Assembly (NCBI GenBank): GCA_947493255.1
Contig: CANLQK010000003.1
Location: 62,001 to 126,000, forward strand
Source of the DNA: an uncultured Paracoccaceae bacterium
GTDB lineage: Bacteria; Pseudomonadota; Alphaproteobacteria; Rhodobacterales; Rhodobacteraceae
Direction: 5' to 3'
Length of the DNA: 64,000 nt
The translations under genes were made by a program, and so were the position numbers. Positions 8,119 to 17,584 of this stretch are shown one piece after another. The number at the start of each line of letters is the position of its first letter. Positions within the stretch are counted from its first letter, which is position 1. Below the pieces are notes generated by a model. It saw nothing but the letters and a program-made list of their open reading frames with translations. It did no database searches and had not been told where the DNA came from.

Positions 8119-9310
8119 GACCCATCACCATATGTGCGATGATTTGGCCGTGATCAGACGCCAGTTTGTTGTAGGGCGCTTCGGGGTGTGACCCGTCTGT
8201 CAGATGATCGTTGAGGACCGAGAAGTATTCCATTTCACCGATCTTGCCTGCGTAGTCGGGGTGGAAGTGGCGGGACATATAGATTTGGTCGATGGATTCA
8301 AACACGCCGCCAAATGCGGAAGTATAGACCATATCGCGGGCCGATTTACGTACGAACATACGTTCAGCGGAATGCAGGCGATTGCGGTTAATGGCTTCGG
8401 TTATCTGTTCGTTCTCGGCATCGGAATAACGGTCGCGTGGTGTTTTCGCGTCGTGGCGCAGCATCCATGCGTAGTTTTTGAACGGCACTTCGCCCGAGAT
8501 GATTTCGGAGCTAACGGCATGTTCGCCGTCGTTGAAATCACCCAGCACCATCACAGGGTTTCCAGCCTCGAGTTCGGATACGATTTCGCGGCGCAGGACC
8601 CATGCTTCGGCCATGCGCCGCAGGGCTGCGCGCAAGGAACCAAGTGCCCGTGTGGTTGGGTCGTACTTTGTGAGATCGGCGGGGTTTGCGCCATCTGCCG
8701 TGTCCACGTGTTCGCCGAGCTTGGATTTGAGGTGGCAGTTGAAGACTGTGATGATTTGCCCATCAACAGGGATACGCGCCTTGAGGATTGGGCGTGAGAG
8801 GCGGCTGATGCGGAAGAAGCCAGCATCGTCACCATCTTCGGATCCGCGCAGGGCAGCGAATGGAATGTCGAGCGGTTCGGGGAGGTCTTGCAGGACAACG
8901 GGCGGTTCAGCGAACCCGAAACGCGACAAGATCGCCACGCCGGGGCGGCGCTGACCCGGTTCACCGTCGGCGACGTTGGTCGCGACAGCAAGGCCAGATG
9001 TGCCGTAGGGCGTGTAGGCCAGTTTTCGGAAGATCGCCTTGCGGTGATACCGTTTCGATTTATCAGGAATGGTAGCAGAGTTGGTTTCGACACCGCGTTC
9101 GTCCGCTTCGGCGATCACATCGCGCAGCGCGCTTTCTTCAAAGATTTCCTGAAAGCCAACAATGTCAGCGTCCATGGTCAACAGTTGATCTGCCAGCCAG
9201 TCTTGTTTCCATGCGTATTCTTCAGGCGTGTAGGACTGGAATTTGTAATATTCTTTGTCTGCACCGATCAGGTTTTTGACATTGAAGCTGGCGATCGTGA
9301 AATGGGTCAT
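8105..9310 (-). CDS. Endonuclease/exonuclease/phosphatase family protein
   Basis: A 401-residue member of the EEP (DNase I-like) fold. Recognisable elements in order: SFNVKNL near the N-terminus (metal-site Asn), FQEIFEE (metal-ligand Glu), NCHLKSK, VLGDFND (Asp/Asn pair) and SDHGQI (final Asp-His). No signal peptide is evident. The family includes nucleases and phosphodiesterases acting on nucleic acids, lipids or nucleotides, and the substrate cannot be read from the sequence. It is coupled to the downstream hydrolase gene. Confidence 0.82.
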   Translation of the reverse strand: MTHFTIASFNVKNLIGADKEYYKFQSYTPEEYAWKQDWLADQLLTMDADIVGFQEIFEESALRDVIAEADERGVETNSATIPDKSKRYHRKAIFRKLAYTPYGTSGLAVATNVADGEPGQRRPGVAILSRFGFAEPPVVLQDLPEPLDIPFAALRGSEDGDDAGFFRISRLSRPILKARIPVDGQIITVFNCHLKSKLGEHVDTADGANPADLTKYDPTTRALGSLRAALRRMAEAWVLRREIVSELEAGNPVMVLGDFNDGEHAVSSEIISGEVPFKNYAWMLRHDAKTPRDRYSDAENEQITEAINRNRLHSAERMFVRKSARDMVYTSAFGGVFESIDQIYMSRHFHPDYAGKIGEMEYFSVLNDHLTDGSHPEAPYNKLASDHGQIIAHMVMGHDDT

Positions 9311-9376
9311 AGGGATATCCTGAATGGACCGAAGAACGGCGTTGGGGCGGACGTTAACGTGACAGTGGGGATGTGA

Positions 9377-10360
9377 CTAGCCCAGAGTAGCAAGGGCACG
9401 CGTGAACATGGCAGGGTCGACGTTGCCACCAGACACGGTGACGATAACAGCGTCACCAGCAAGGTCGTCACCGTGGTAAAGTGCTGCGGCCAGCGCTGCG
9501 GCACCACCGGGTTCGGCCACGATTTTAAGACGCAAGAAGGCCTGCGCCATCGCCTGAAGACATTCGTCTTCGGTCACAGCGAGGCCTGCGCCGCACAGAC
9601 GGTGCATGATTGGGAAGGTTAAGTCGCCAGCCTGCGGGGTGATGATAGCGTCACAGATGTTGCCGGATGTTTGGCTGTTGTTCTCGATGTTGCCAGATTG
9701 GAGAGAGCGAGCAACATCGTCGAAGCCAGCGGGTTCAACTGGGCGGACGCGCAGGGTCGGGGCGTCAGCCTCGCAGGCCAGTGCGATGCCCGACGTTAGG
9801 CCACCACCACCACAGCAGACCAATACATCGGCGTCTTTGATGCCGAGCGCGTTTGCGTCTTGTGCGATTTCAAGGCCCATGGTGCCTTGGCCTGCGATGA
9901 CGTTTGGATTGTCGAAGGGTTTCACAAGGGTCAGGTCGCGCTCTGCGGATAGGCTTGCGCCGATTTCATCGCGATCTTCGGTGTCGCGGTTAAAAAGCAC
10001 GACTTCGGCGCCAAGCGCTTTGGTGTTTTCGATTTTGAGCTGGGGCGCATCGATGGGCATGATGATGACCGAAGGCACCCCGTGCATTTTTGCGGCCAGG
10101 GCCACGCCTTGGGCGTGGTTGCCGGATGAAAACGCGATGACGCCTTTTGCGCGCACGTCAGGGTCGAGGCCGGAAATGGTGTTGTAAGCCCCGCGAAATT
10201 TGAAGCTGCCGGTGTGTTGCAGGCATTCGGGTTTGATGAACACGCGGCGGCCTGCGATGTCGTCAAGGAAAGGCGAGGATAACAAAGGTGTACGGCGTGC
10301 AAAGCCGTCAATACGTTGCGCGGCGGCGCGGATCATGTCGATGTTGCAGGCTTCGGTCAT
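9377..10360 (-). CDS. PLP-dependent threonine/serine dehydratase
   Basis: Deaminates threonine or serine (or 3-hydroxyaspartate) to the 2-oxo acid. The 327-residue length, without an ACT regulatory domain, fits the catabolic short type rather than biosynthetic IlvA. The pyridoxal-phosphate lysine is Lys 54 in GSFKFRGAYN, and the phosphate-binding glycine loop is CCGGGGLTSG near 185. The start overlaps the stop of the upstream hydrolase gene by 4 bp, making an operon with that gene and the haloacid dehalogenase. Confidence 0.87.
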   Translation of the reverse strand: MTEACNIDMIRAAAQRIDGFARRTPLLSSPFLDDIAGRRVFIKPECLQHTGSFKFRGAYNTISGLDPDVRAKGVIAFSSGNHAQGVALAAKMHGVPSVIIMPIDAPQLKIENTKALGAEVVLFNRDTEDRDEIGASLSAERDLTLVKPFDNPNVIAGQGTMGLEIAQDANALGIKDADVLVCCGGGGLTSGIALACEADAPTLRVRPVEPAGFDDVARSLQSGNIENNSQTSGNICDAIITPQAGDLTFPIMHRLCGAGLAVTEDECLQAMAQAFLRLKIVAEPGGAAALAAALYHGDDLAGDAVIVTVSGGNVDPAMFTRALATLG

Positions 10361-11181
10361 AGGTCGCGGGTCCAGTCAGTGAGTACGGAGAGACATTCGG
10401 GTTCGTCGAGAAATGGCACATGGCCGCGCCCGAGTACGGTTGCCGCATGGGCGTCGGGGCGGCGGTTGCGCATCTGTTCAAAGGTTTCAGCGGCGAGCAG
10501 GTCAGACGCATCGCCGCGCAACATGGCCAAAGGCAGGTCTGCCATTGCGTCGAACAGCAGCCACATATCGATGTCGGGCTGCGCACCGCTGTTAAGCACG
10601 GCGTCGCGCAGTTTGGGGTCGTATTTGATGACAAGGCCGTCTTCGGTTTCGGCGTAGTGGTTTTGGACCTCGGCCAGCCAACGCGCATGTGGGACACCTT
10701 TGAAGTGGGACCATGCGCGAGCACGGAAGGTGGCTGCGTCTTCGTGGGTTGATTGGGCGGGATTGCGGCCAAGGTAGTCTTTGATAACGCTAAGACCGGC
10801 TGGCGCGATTTCGGGGCCAATATCGTTTAGGGCGATACCCAACAGGCGGTGTTTGGCCGTGGCGGCCAGCGCCATGGCGATCAGACCACCGCGCGAGGTG
10901 CCCAATATGGCGGCCTTGTCGATGGCAAGGTGGTCAAGCAGGGCGAGCGCGTCTTTGGCTTCTTGGACGATTGTATAGCTGTCTGGGTCGGCCCAGTCAG
11001 ACAGGCCACGCCCGCGATAATCCATACGGATAGCGCGCACCCCCATGCCGAGTAGGTGGGGAATGACGTGGTCGAAGTCGTGGGTGTTTCGGGTCAGGCC
11101 GGCGAGGGCAAGGACGGGCAGCCCCGCACCGTCATCGGTGTAGTGCAGCTGCGTTCCGTCGGCGGCTTTGAACTGCGGCAT
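10357..11181 (-). CDS. Alpha/beta hydrolase
   Basis: A 274-residue alpha/beta-fold hydrolase. The nucleophile elbow is GTSRG, the oxyanion region is near LALAGLTRN, and the catalytic His lies in LGRGHVPF near the C-terminus. I place the start at the ATG at 11181, which shares one base with the TAA of the upstream dehalogenase gene (TAATG), giving translational coupling; a longer frame to 11274 would overlap that gene. The middle gene of a three-gene minus-strand operon. The substrate is unknown. Confidence 0.82.
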   Translation of the reverse strand: MPQFKAADGTQLHYTDDGAGLPVLALAGLTRNTHDFDHVIPHLLGMGVRAIRMDYRGRGLSDWADPDSYTIVQEAKDALALLDHLAIDKAAILGTSRGGLIAMALAATAKHRLLGIALNDIGPEIAPAGLSVIKDYLGRNPAQSTHEDAATFRARAWSHFKGVPHARWLAEVQNHYAETEDGLVIKYDPKLRDAVLNSGAQPDIDMWLLFDAMADLPLAMLRGDASDLLAAETFEQMRNRRPDAHAATVLGRGHVPFLDEPECLSVLTDWTRDL

Positions 11182-11858
11182 TAGACGAGATCGGGAATGG
11201 TTTTCAATGATTTCAATGTGCGGTGCGGTGTTGCCCACAAACGGTCTTGGGGCAGGTCGTTGCGGTTGACCCAAACGGTTGCAAAGCCGTAGCCCGCAGC
11301 GCCTGCAGCGTCCCAGCCGTTTGATGAGGCAAACAACACATCGGTTTGTGGGGTGTCAAAACGGTCCCAGACAAGATCGTAAACAGAGGCATGGGGTTTG
11401 AAGATGTTGGCATCTTCGACGCTCAGCACGTCATCAAGGTATTCACCAATGCCCGCCGAGCGTACGGCAGGAACAAGCATATCCGGAGAGCCGTTAGACA
11501 GGATCGCGATGTTGACGTCCTTTTCTTTGAGGGCTTTCAGCATGGGGATGACTTCGGGGTATGCGGGGCATTCTTTGTAAACGGCCAACAGTTTGGCGCG
11601 CAGGGCGTTGTCAGCGAGGCCATTGTTTTCCATTGCCCAATCCAGCGCGTCTTGGGTGACCTGCCAGAATGGGATGTGGCGCCCGCCAACGGCACGTAGC
11701 CATGTGTATTCAAGCTGCTTAGAACGCCAGTCTTTTGACAGGGTTGCCCAAACGGCGGCCAATTGCGATTGCCCGGGCTCTTTTGCGACCTGACGGGCCG
11801 CTGCGTCCACGTCAAAAAGAGTGCCATAAGCGTCAAAAATGCATGTTTGAATTGTCAT
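11181..11858 (-). CDS. Haloacid dehalogenase, type II
   Basis: Hydrolytic L-2-haloacid dehalogenase-like enzyme of the HAD superfamily, 225 residues. Nucleophile Asp 9 sits in FDAYGTLFD, the type II signature; motif II is LSNGS, motif III is KPHASVYD, and motif IV contains SSNGWDAAGA. The start at 11858 is preferred over an upstream ATG at 11894 because homologues begin directly before the first motif and a purine stretch (GAAAGG) lies upstream. It is first in an operon with an alpha/beta hydrolase and a serine/threonine dehydratase. Confidence 0.87.
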   Translation of the reverse strand: MTIQTCIFDAYGTLFDVDAAARQVAKEPGQSQLAAVWATLSKDWRSKQLEYTWLRAVGGRHIPFWQVTQDALDWAMENNGLADNALRAKLLAVYKECPAYPEVIPMLKALKEKDVNIAILSNGSPDMLVPAVRSAGIGEYLDDVLSVEDANIFKPHASVYDLVWDRFDTPQTDVLFASSNGWDAAGAAGYGFATVWVNRNDLPQDRLWATPHRTLKSLKTIPDLV

Positions 11859-12011
11859 AGGGCGGGCCTTTCGCTGTCGAGACCAGCTTGTCATGGGATT
11901 TGGTTATTGGGAAGGGCGAAAGGGATTGGTCGCGCGAATTGGGAAAGGGTGCTTTCAATTCATGGTAAGGATGGCATTGTATGCGAGGCGTTATGATGAC
12001 GGAGAACAAAG

Positions 12012-12755
12012 ATGAAGTTTGCGGTATTGGCGGACATTCACGGTAATGCGCTTGCCTTGCGGGCAGTCCTTAAGGACATGGATGCGCTGGGCGTTACGAC
12101 AGCTGTAAATCTTGGGGATTTCTTTAGCGGACCGCTTGATGCAGCCGAAACTGCATCACTGCTTATGAAACGTGATTTCTTGTCGGTTCGTGGGAACCAT
12201 GACCGGTACTTGGTAACGCAAGAAAGGTCGGATATGGGGCCATCTGACCAAGCCGCCTTTGACCAGCTTGATGCGGCCCATCTTGAGTGGATATCTTCGT
12301 TGCCTGAAACGCGTACAGTTTTTGAGGATGTGTTTTTGTGCCACGGAACGCCGAGCAGCGATTCAGTTTATTGGCTGGAGCGCGTTGAGGCGGACGGCAC
12401 TGTCCGCACTGCAACCTTGGGGGAAATTCAGGCGGAAGCAGACGGGATTGATGCGGATCTGATTATTTGCGCGCATACCCACATCCCGCGTTGTGTTCGG
12501 CTGCCCGATGGGCGGACGATATTGAACCCAGGAAGTGTTGGATGCCCTGCGTATGACGATGATGTGCCGGTGTATCATCACATGCAGACCGGAACTCCGA
12601 ATGCATCATATGCAATTGTTGATGGGTGCGCAGGAGATTGGGACATTACGTTTCGGTCTGTGCAGTATCCATCTGACGAGGCGAGTGCTTTGGCTGCCAA
12701 AAATGGACGCCCATCTTGGGCCCAAGCGCTTGCAACCGGTTGGTTTGACATTTGA
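12012..12755 (+). CDS. Metallophosphoesterase family protein (YfcE/MJ0936-like)
   Basis: A 247-residue calcineurin-like phosphoesterase with the complete dimetal set: DIHGN (8-12), GDFFSGP, RGNHDR, CHGTPSSD and AHTHIP, ending in NPGSVG typical of the YfcE/MJ0936 subgroup. Members hydrolyse phosphodiesters; the physiological substrate is often unknown. The gene is alone on the plus strand, with GGAG before the ATG, and is divergent from the haloacid dehalogenase operon. Confidence 0.87.
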   Translation: MKFAVLADIHGNALALRAVLKDMDALGVTTAVNLGDFFSGPLDAAETASLLMKRDFLSVRGNHDRYLVTQERSDMGPSDQAAFDQLDAAHLEWISSLPETRTVFEDVFLCHGTPSSDSVYWLERVEADGTVRTATLGEIQAEADGIDADLIICAHTHIPRCVRLPDGRTILNPGSVGCPAYDDDVPVYHHMQTGTPNASYAIVDGCAGDWDITFRSVQYPSDEASALAAKNGRPSWAQALATGWFDI

Positions 12756-12828
12756 CCCCACGTTTCAGTTGGGTGTGACGGGCATTGCTGTCTAGGGTTC
12801 GCCAAGAGCATCCTTGGGAGGGGACATC

Positions 12829-14172
12829 ATGGCGTTATCATTGGGACAGAAGGCTGGCTGGGGGCTGGCTGACATGGGTGTTGTTGTTTTTGTTGTTGTT
12901 AAACAACTGCTGGTCTTCGCATATTTGACGTCTGTTTTAGGGGTGCCTGTTGGTATCGCAGGTGCGGCTACGACGGCTGTGTTGGTTTTTGACATGATCA
13001 CCGACCCGTTGATTGGGTACCTAAGCGACCGGACGCGTAGCCGTTGGGGGCGCCGCGCACCGTGGATGATTGCGGGGGCCGTGATCATGGCGGCTGGCAT
13101 GTACGGATTGTTCTCAACACCCGAAGGTCTGGTCGGCACTGCCGCACTTCCTTGGGTGTTGGGTTTTTTTGTGATGGCCACGTTAGGCTTTACGATGGTG
13201 TCTATTCCATACGGAGCAATGGCCGGTGAGATAACCCAAGACCCGCGTGAAAGGTCTGCGATGACGGCGTGGCGCATGGGGTTTGCCAGCGTTGGTATTT
13301 TGGTAGGCGGTGCGTTGATCCCAGGTATTGCAGCTGGGTCGAGCTATGCCCATGCGGCATTGGTCGCGTCGCCTTTGATTATTGGCGCGATTTGGCTGTC
13401 GGTTTTTGCGACGCGGAATGCGCCGCGCATTGATGCGCCATCAACCGCCAGCCCTTTACGGATGTTGACGTTGGTTTTGGGCAACCGTGCGTTTGTGATG
13501 TTGGCCGTGATTTACGGCGTGATGACATTGGCAATTGCACTGATCACAGCCGGATTGCCGTTTGCAGCGATTTATTTGGTGGCGGATACAGGCGATACGC
13601 CACTGTCAGGCGTGGCCAAAGCGTTGACTGTATTGAGTTTGATGTTTGCTGCCTTCACGGTTGGGTCGATCCTAAGCCAAGCGGTTTGGGTGATGTTGTC
13701 GGCGCGTTTAGGGAAGCTGGGTGCGTTGGTAACGGGATTGGCGTTGTATATTTTGCTACTATTTGGGCTGTTTTCAGTTTTGCCATCGGTCAATGTGACC
13801 GTTGTTGCTGGGATGTTTGTTTTGGCGGGGATGACCAATGGGTCGTACCAGCAGATCCCTTGGGCGATGTACCCTGATTTGATGGATGTCACCCGTGCGC
13901 AAAGCGGCGAGGCCATTGAGGGCGCATTTTCGGCGATATGGCTGTTTGGGCAAAAAGCAGCGAATGCGTTTGCGCCGTTGATATTAGGGGCCATTCTTTC
14001 GGTTTATGGTTGGGTTGAAACGACCGAAGGGCAGGTCGACCAGACGCGCGAGGCCGTGAATGCGTTGCATTGGGCCGTGACGCTGGTGCCGGCGGGTATT
14101 CTTGGGGTATCCATTGTGTTGTTGCTGGTGCTGTACCGGCCAATTGCACGGAGAGCGTTGAATGCTGCCTGA
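12829..14172 (+). CDS. MFS transporter, glycoside-pentoside-hexuronide (MelB-like) type
   Basis: A 447-residue, 12-helix inner-membrane permease. The loop after helix 2 reads DPLIGYLSDRTRSRWGRRAP, the GPH/MelB signature, so it probably takes up a sugar or related solute with a cation. The start is ATG 12829 after GGGAGGGG; an upstream TTG at 12814 has no such site. The downstream hydrolase gene begins 11 bp before this gene ends, so both are cotranslated and the hydrolase may act on the imported compound. Confidence 0.84.
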   Translation: MALSLGQKAGWGLADMGVVVFVVVKQLLVFAYLTSVLGVPVGIAGAATTAVLVFDMITDPLIGYLSDRTRSRWGRRAPWMIAGAVIMAAGMYGLFSTPEGLVGTAALPWVLGFFVMATLGFTMVSIPYGAMAGEITQDPRERSAMTAWRMGFASVGILVGGALIPGIAAGSSYAHAALVASPLIIGAIWLSVFATRNAPRIDAPSTASPLRMLTLVLGNRAFVMLAVIYGVMTLAIALITAGLPFAAIYLVADTGDTPLSGVAKALTVLSLMFAAFTVGSILSQAVWVMLSARLGKLGALVTGLALYILLLFGLFSVLPSVNVTVVAGMFVLAGMTNGSYQQIPWAMYPDLMDVTRAQSGEAIEGAFSAIWLFGQKAANAFAPLILGAILSVYGWVETTEGQVDQTREAVNALHWAVTLVPAGILGVSIVLLLVLYRPIARRALNAA

Positions 14173-15019
14173 CCTGACCGACTTAGATGCGTGGCTTGCG
14201 ACCAGCGAAGCGGACGTGGGCGGTATACGCCCGGGATGCGCCAAACAGGTGGTTTGGGCAGATGGCCCAAAGAAGACCGCAGTGTCGATTGTTTATGTGC
14301 ACGGGTTTTCGGCCACAGGTGAAGAAATTAGGCCGTTGCCGGATTTGGTTGCGCAGGCGTTGGGGGCGAACCTGTTTTTTACGCGGTTAACCGGCCATGG
14401 CCAAGACGGAGACGCCATGGGGCGCGCGCGTTTGCCCGACTGGGAGGCCGACGTTGACGAGGCTTTGGCGATTGGTGCAGCGCTGGGCGATGAAATTATC
14501 GTCATGGGGTGTTCGACGGGATGCACGTTGCTGACCACGGCGTTGGCACGAGGTGCAAAGGCGAAAGCAGTTGTGCATGTGTCGCCTAATTTTGGGCTGC
14601 GTCATGTGCTGGCACATGGGTTGTTGCAGATGCCCGGCGTTCGCGCATGGGGGCCATTGGTTGCGGGACGCGAGCGGTCGTTTGACCCGATATCGGAGGC
14701 ACACACAGCGTATTGGACGGTGAAGTACGACACGCAAGCCGTGTTTACGATGGCGGATGCGGTTCGCGCGGCGATGGCCAGTAATATTGAGGGAATAACG
14801 ACCCCCGCCTATTTCGCGTTTGGTGAAACAGATCAGGTAGTTAGCCCCCGCAAAACCAGACGAGTGATGGCGCGCTGGGCTGGGCCGGTGCGCGAAGATG
14901 TGTTGGTGCAGGGGCCGGATGACGATGACATGGGGCATGTGATGGTTGGGAATGTTTTCAGCCCCAAGCAGACTGCGCCGTTAGCGGATCGGATCATTGA
15001 ATGGGCGAAGGCTCTCTGA
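14162..15019 (+). CDS. Alpha/beta hydrolase, carboxylesterase-like
   Basis: A 285-residue serine hydrolase. HGFSATGEE at 47-55 is the oxyanion region and GCSTG (116-120, Ser 118) the nucleophile elbow; DDMGHV near the C-terminus supplies the His. It resembles Est30-type or monoglyceride-lipase-like esterases. It overlaps the transporter gene by 11 bp. Confidence 0.8.
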   Translation: MLPDLTDLDAWLATSEADVGGIRPGCAKQVVWADGPKKTAVSIVYVHGFSATGEEIRPLPDLVAQALGANLFFTRLTGHGQDGDAMGRARLPDWEADVDEALAIGAALGDEIIVMGCSTGCTLLTTALARGAKAKAVVHVSPNFGLRHVLAHGLLQMPGVRAWGPLVAGRERSFDPISEAHTAYWTVKYDTQAVFTMADAVRAAMASNIEGITTPAYFAFGETDQVVSPRKTRRVMARWAGPVREDVLVQGPDDDDMGHVMVGNVFSPKQTAPLADRIIEWAKAL

Positions 15020-15102
15020 TTGGGTGGATTGGGGGTTGCGTCTGTGCGCGTGCCATGAACAATCGGCATTGCAGGCAAACCCATTCTCTCTGAAAGGCAG
15101 CA

Positions 15103-15813
15103 ATGTCCGAACCTCTTGTTCTTGTGCCAGGCATGATGTGCGATGCGCGCGTCTGGGCCACGCAAATGACTGTCATGAGCTATGAACGACCGGTGACAAT
15201 TGCACCGGTTTGCGCTGTTGATCGGATCGAAGAGATGGCATCGACTTTGCTGTCGGCTTTACCGTCAAAGTTTGCGTTGTGCGGCCATGGGATGGGCGGG
15301 ACGATTGCGTTAGAACTGTTTCGCCGCGCACCCGAACGAGTGATCCGGTTGGCATTGCTGGGCACGAACCCGTTGTCTGACACCCCGCAAGAAGCCGCTG
15401 ACCGTGAACCGCGTATGATTGGTGCTAAAGCAGGCCGGTTTGAACGCATGCTTGAGGCAGATATCTTGCCACGGCATGTTGGGACGGGGCCGCGCCGTGG
15501 GGCGGCGATTGCTGAACTGTCTGAAATGGCGATGTCGATCGGGCCGGATTTATACGCCAGACAAGAACGTGCGATGCAGCGGCGGCGTGACCAGCAGGGC
15601 ACATTGCGCCGGATCACTCAGCCGACATTGGTTTTAGCGGGCGCTGAAGACCAAATTGTTCCGCAGAAACGCCAAGAATTTTTGGCAGAACTTATTCCCT
15701 ACGCCAAGCTGTCTGTCCTGCAGGGGGCAGGCCATATGTCGATGTTGGAAGACCCCGAAGGGGTGACCGAGGCATTGTATGAATGGATGCGTCAGCCACT
15801 GGTCCTTCGGTAG
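15103..15813 (+). CDS. Alpha/beta hydrolase-fold protein lacking the nucleophile serine
   Basis: A 236-residue alpha/beta-hydrolase fold with a normal-looking N-terminus (LVLVPGMMCDARVW), an acid loop (GAEDQIVP) and a C-terminal His (GAGHMSM). At the nucleophile elbow the sequence is CGHGMGG, so the position usually held by Ser is Gly 63 (codon GGG). The rest of the frame is intact, so this is not a decayed gene. It may be a non-catalytic binding protein or use another chemistry. It follows the esterase gene by 83 bp. Confidence 0.8.
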   Translation: MSEPLVLVPGMMCDARVWATQMTVMSYERPVTIAPVCAVDRIEEMASTLLSALPSKFALCGHGMGGTIALELFRRAPERVIRLALLGTNPLSDTPQEAADREPRMIGAKAGRFERMLEADILPRHVGTGPRRGAAIAELSEMAMSIGPDLYARQERAMQRRRDQQGTLRRITQPTLVLAGAEDQIVPQKRQEFLAELIPYAKLSVLQGAGHMSMLEDPEGVTEALYEWMRQPLVLR

Positions 15814-15828
15814 TCAGCCCATCATTTG

Positions 15829-16470
15829 TTAGGTCCGGCTTGTCAGCAACCGAAGACCTGCAAAGGCAAAGAACGTGCCAAGCACCCCTTGGATCGCCCG
15901 CCGAGATTTTGAATACAGACGCACCATTGCAGGTGTTGAAAAGGCAATCGCATACATCAGGTGAATGGCGATCGAGAGGATGAATGTCCCCAACACGATT
16001 GCCGCACCAACCCAAAGAGGCGCCCCGTCTTTGAGGCCAAGAGAGATGATTGCGATCCAGGCCAATGCGGCCTTGGGGTTGGTCATTTGGATGATGTAGC
16101 CGCGTTTGAAATAGCCAATCGGTGTGCGCCGCCCGCCTGCCAGTTCAGTTGCATCGATGTCATGCGTGGAGGCGGCTGATTTGAGCGATTTGTACGCGAG
16201 CCAAAGCAGGTAAAGGCCGCCGAATATTTTGATGGCCAGTAATGCAGAGGCGTAAGTGGCCAATAGCGCTGAGAGGCCAAAGACCGTGAGTAGGGCCCAT
16301 GTGAATGACCCCGCTGCAACGCCTATCGCAAGGGACATGCCAGAGGGTCGGCCCACGCTCATCGATGTGCCGATAACCGCTAGTATGTTTGGGCCGGGGC
16401 TGGCGATGGCCAACAAGAACGCCGAATACGCGAGAAGGATGCCGGGGAGGTATATTGAAATATGGTCCAT
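15829..16470 (-). CDS. LysE/RhtB family amino-acid exporter
   Basis: A 213-residue inner-membrane protein with about six helices. The LysE hallmark near the N-terminus is present (AIASPGPNILAVIG), followed by GVAAGSFTWA. The family exports amino acids or related metabolites; which one is unknown. It converges on the preceding hydrolase gene with 15 bp between stops. Upstream, ATGTTC occurs twice 11 bp apart, but no clear operator can be defined. Confidence 0.85.
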   Translation of the reverse strand: MDHISIYLPGILLAYSAFLLAIASPGPNILAVIGTSMSVGRPSGMSLAIGVAAGSFTWALLTVFGLSALLATYASALLAIKIFGGLYLLWLAYKSLKSAASTHDIDATELAGGRRTPIGYFKRGYIIQMTNPKAALAWIAIISLGLKDGAPLWVGAAIVLGTFILSIAIHLMYAIAFSTPAMVRLYSKSRRAIQGVLGTFFAFAGLRLLTSRT

Positions 16471-16534
16471 TGGGATGCCTTTCTGACAGAATGTTCACAC
16501 AATGTTCCGAAGTCATTTGCAAAGCAACGTTTAT

Positions 16535-16930
16535 TCACAGGCGGTAGGTCAGTGCGGCGCGTATCAACGGAGTAAGGGCATTCAGGTCTGGCATGTTGTC
16601 AGGGGGCAGATGCAGGGCTCGGTTTCCATCAAAGATAAAGTCGGGGCCGCAGATGGCTTGAAAGTCGGACATGACGGTTGATTGGCAATGAGTGAAAATT
16701 GCAGGCACCCCCGATTTTGCGACCCCTAGGCGGATGGGTGTTGCGGCCTTTGTGTCAGGCGTTGCGTAAGACGGTTGGCCCCATTTCAACGTTTCTTCGA
16801 TACGGCCAACGGGCAATGCTGCGCCGATGTCATATATAAGCGCACGAATAGATAACAGCGTTTCACGCGCGTCATTGGGCATGGCGTTGAATGCGGAATG
16901 TAGGGCGGGGCTGGGTGCTGGGGCTGTCAT
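16535..16930 (-). CDS. DUF1801 domain protein
   Basis: A 131-residue cytosolic protein of the DUF1801/YdhG-like fold. The typical KWGQPSYA segment and a C-terminal LIRAALTYR are visible. The start is placed at ATG 16930; a longer frame to 17083 would overlap the divergent FKBP gene and adds low-complexity sequence. No function is established for the family. Confidence 0.75.
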   Translation of the reverse strand: MTAPAPSPALHSAFNAMPNDARETLLSIRALIYDIGAALPVGRIEETLKWGQPSYATPDTKAATPIRLGVAKSGVPAIFTHCQSTVMSDFQAICGPDFIFDGNRALHLPPDNMPDLNALTPLIRAALTYRL

Positions 16931-17048
16931 GGTGCAATGGTACGCTTTGAGCCGTAATTTGCAATCGGGCCCTTTGGTTGTTAGGGCTGCGCGCGATTGT
17001 CGGAGGGGATGCCTTTGACGCAATTCAGCTACCCCGAAGGGACATATC

Positions 17049-17486
17049 ATGAGCGAGATTAAATCAGGCGACACGGTTGCCATTCATTACACCGGCACCT
17101 TGGCTGACGGCACGACATTTGACAGCAGCGCGGGCCGTGACCCGTTGGAATTTGTTGTTGGATCTGGCCAGATCATTCCAGGTTTGGATAAGGCGCTGCC
17201 AGGCATGTCAGTTGGCGACAAAAAGGTTGTCGAAATTCCGTGCACCGAAGCCTACGGCGAAGTGAACGAAGCCAACCGTCAGGCGATTCCACGGACTGAA
17301 ATTCCGGCGGATATTCCGTTGGAAGTTGGTTTGACGTTGCAAATGCAATCCCAAGACGGGCAGCACACTATGCCGGTAACCGTTGTTGAGCTGACGGACG
17401 ACACAGTCACGCTGGACGCCAACCACATGCTGGCAGGCAAAGACCTGACCTTTGATTTCGAGATTATCTCGATCAAAGCCGCTTAA
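17049..17486 (+). CDS. FKBP-type peptidyl-prolyl isomerase, SlyD-like
   Basis: A 145-residue cytosolic prolyl isomerase/chaperone. It opens with the FKBP core (YTGTLADGTTFDSS), then an IF-domain insertion (about 70-120), and closes with LTFDFEIISI. It lacks the His/Cys-rich metal tail of E. coli SlyD. No signal peptide. Divergent from the DUF1801 gene. Confidence 0.88.
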   Translation: MSEIKSGDTVAIHYTGTLADGTTFDSSAGRDPLEFVVGSGQIIPGLDKALPGMSVGDKKVVEIPCTEAYGEVNEANRQAIPRTEIPADIPLEVGLTLQMQSQDGQHTMPVTVVELTDDTVTLDANHMLAGKDLTFDFEIISIKAA

Positions 17487-17584
17487 ATTCATTTCGGTTG
17501 GCGTTGAGTTTCGACGCCAACCGAGGCGCGGCATATTGCGGTGCAGCGAAGGGTTATTTTGCGCTCAAAGTGTCGCTTAGATTT

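Noticed and set aside
12012-12755. A link between this metallophosphoesterase and the one in the island
   Set aside because: They share only the generic metal motifs; the first is a YfcE-like chromosomal gene of different length and layout.
16480-16510. Repeated ATGTTC upstream of the LysE-type exporter as another psp-type operator
   Set aside because: The two half-sites are direct, not inverted, and the TGAAC-N3-GTTCA core is not complete.
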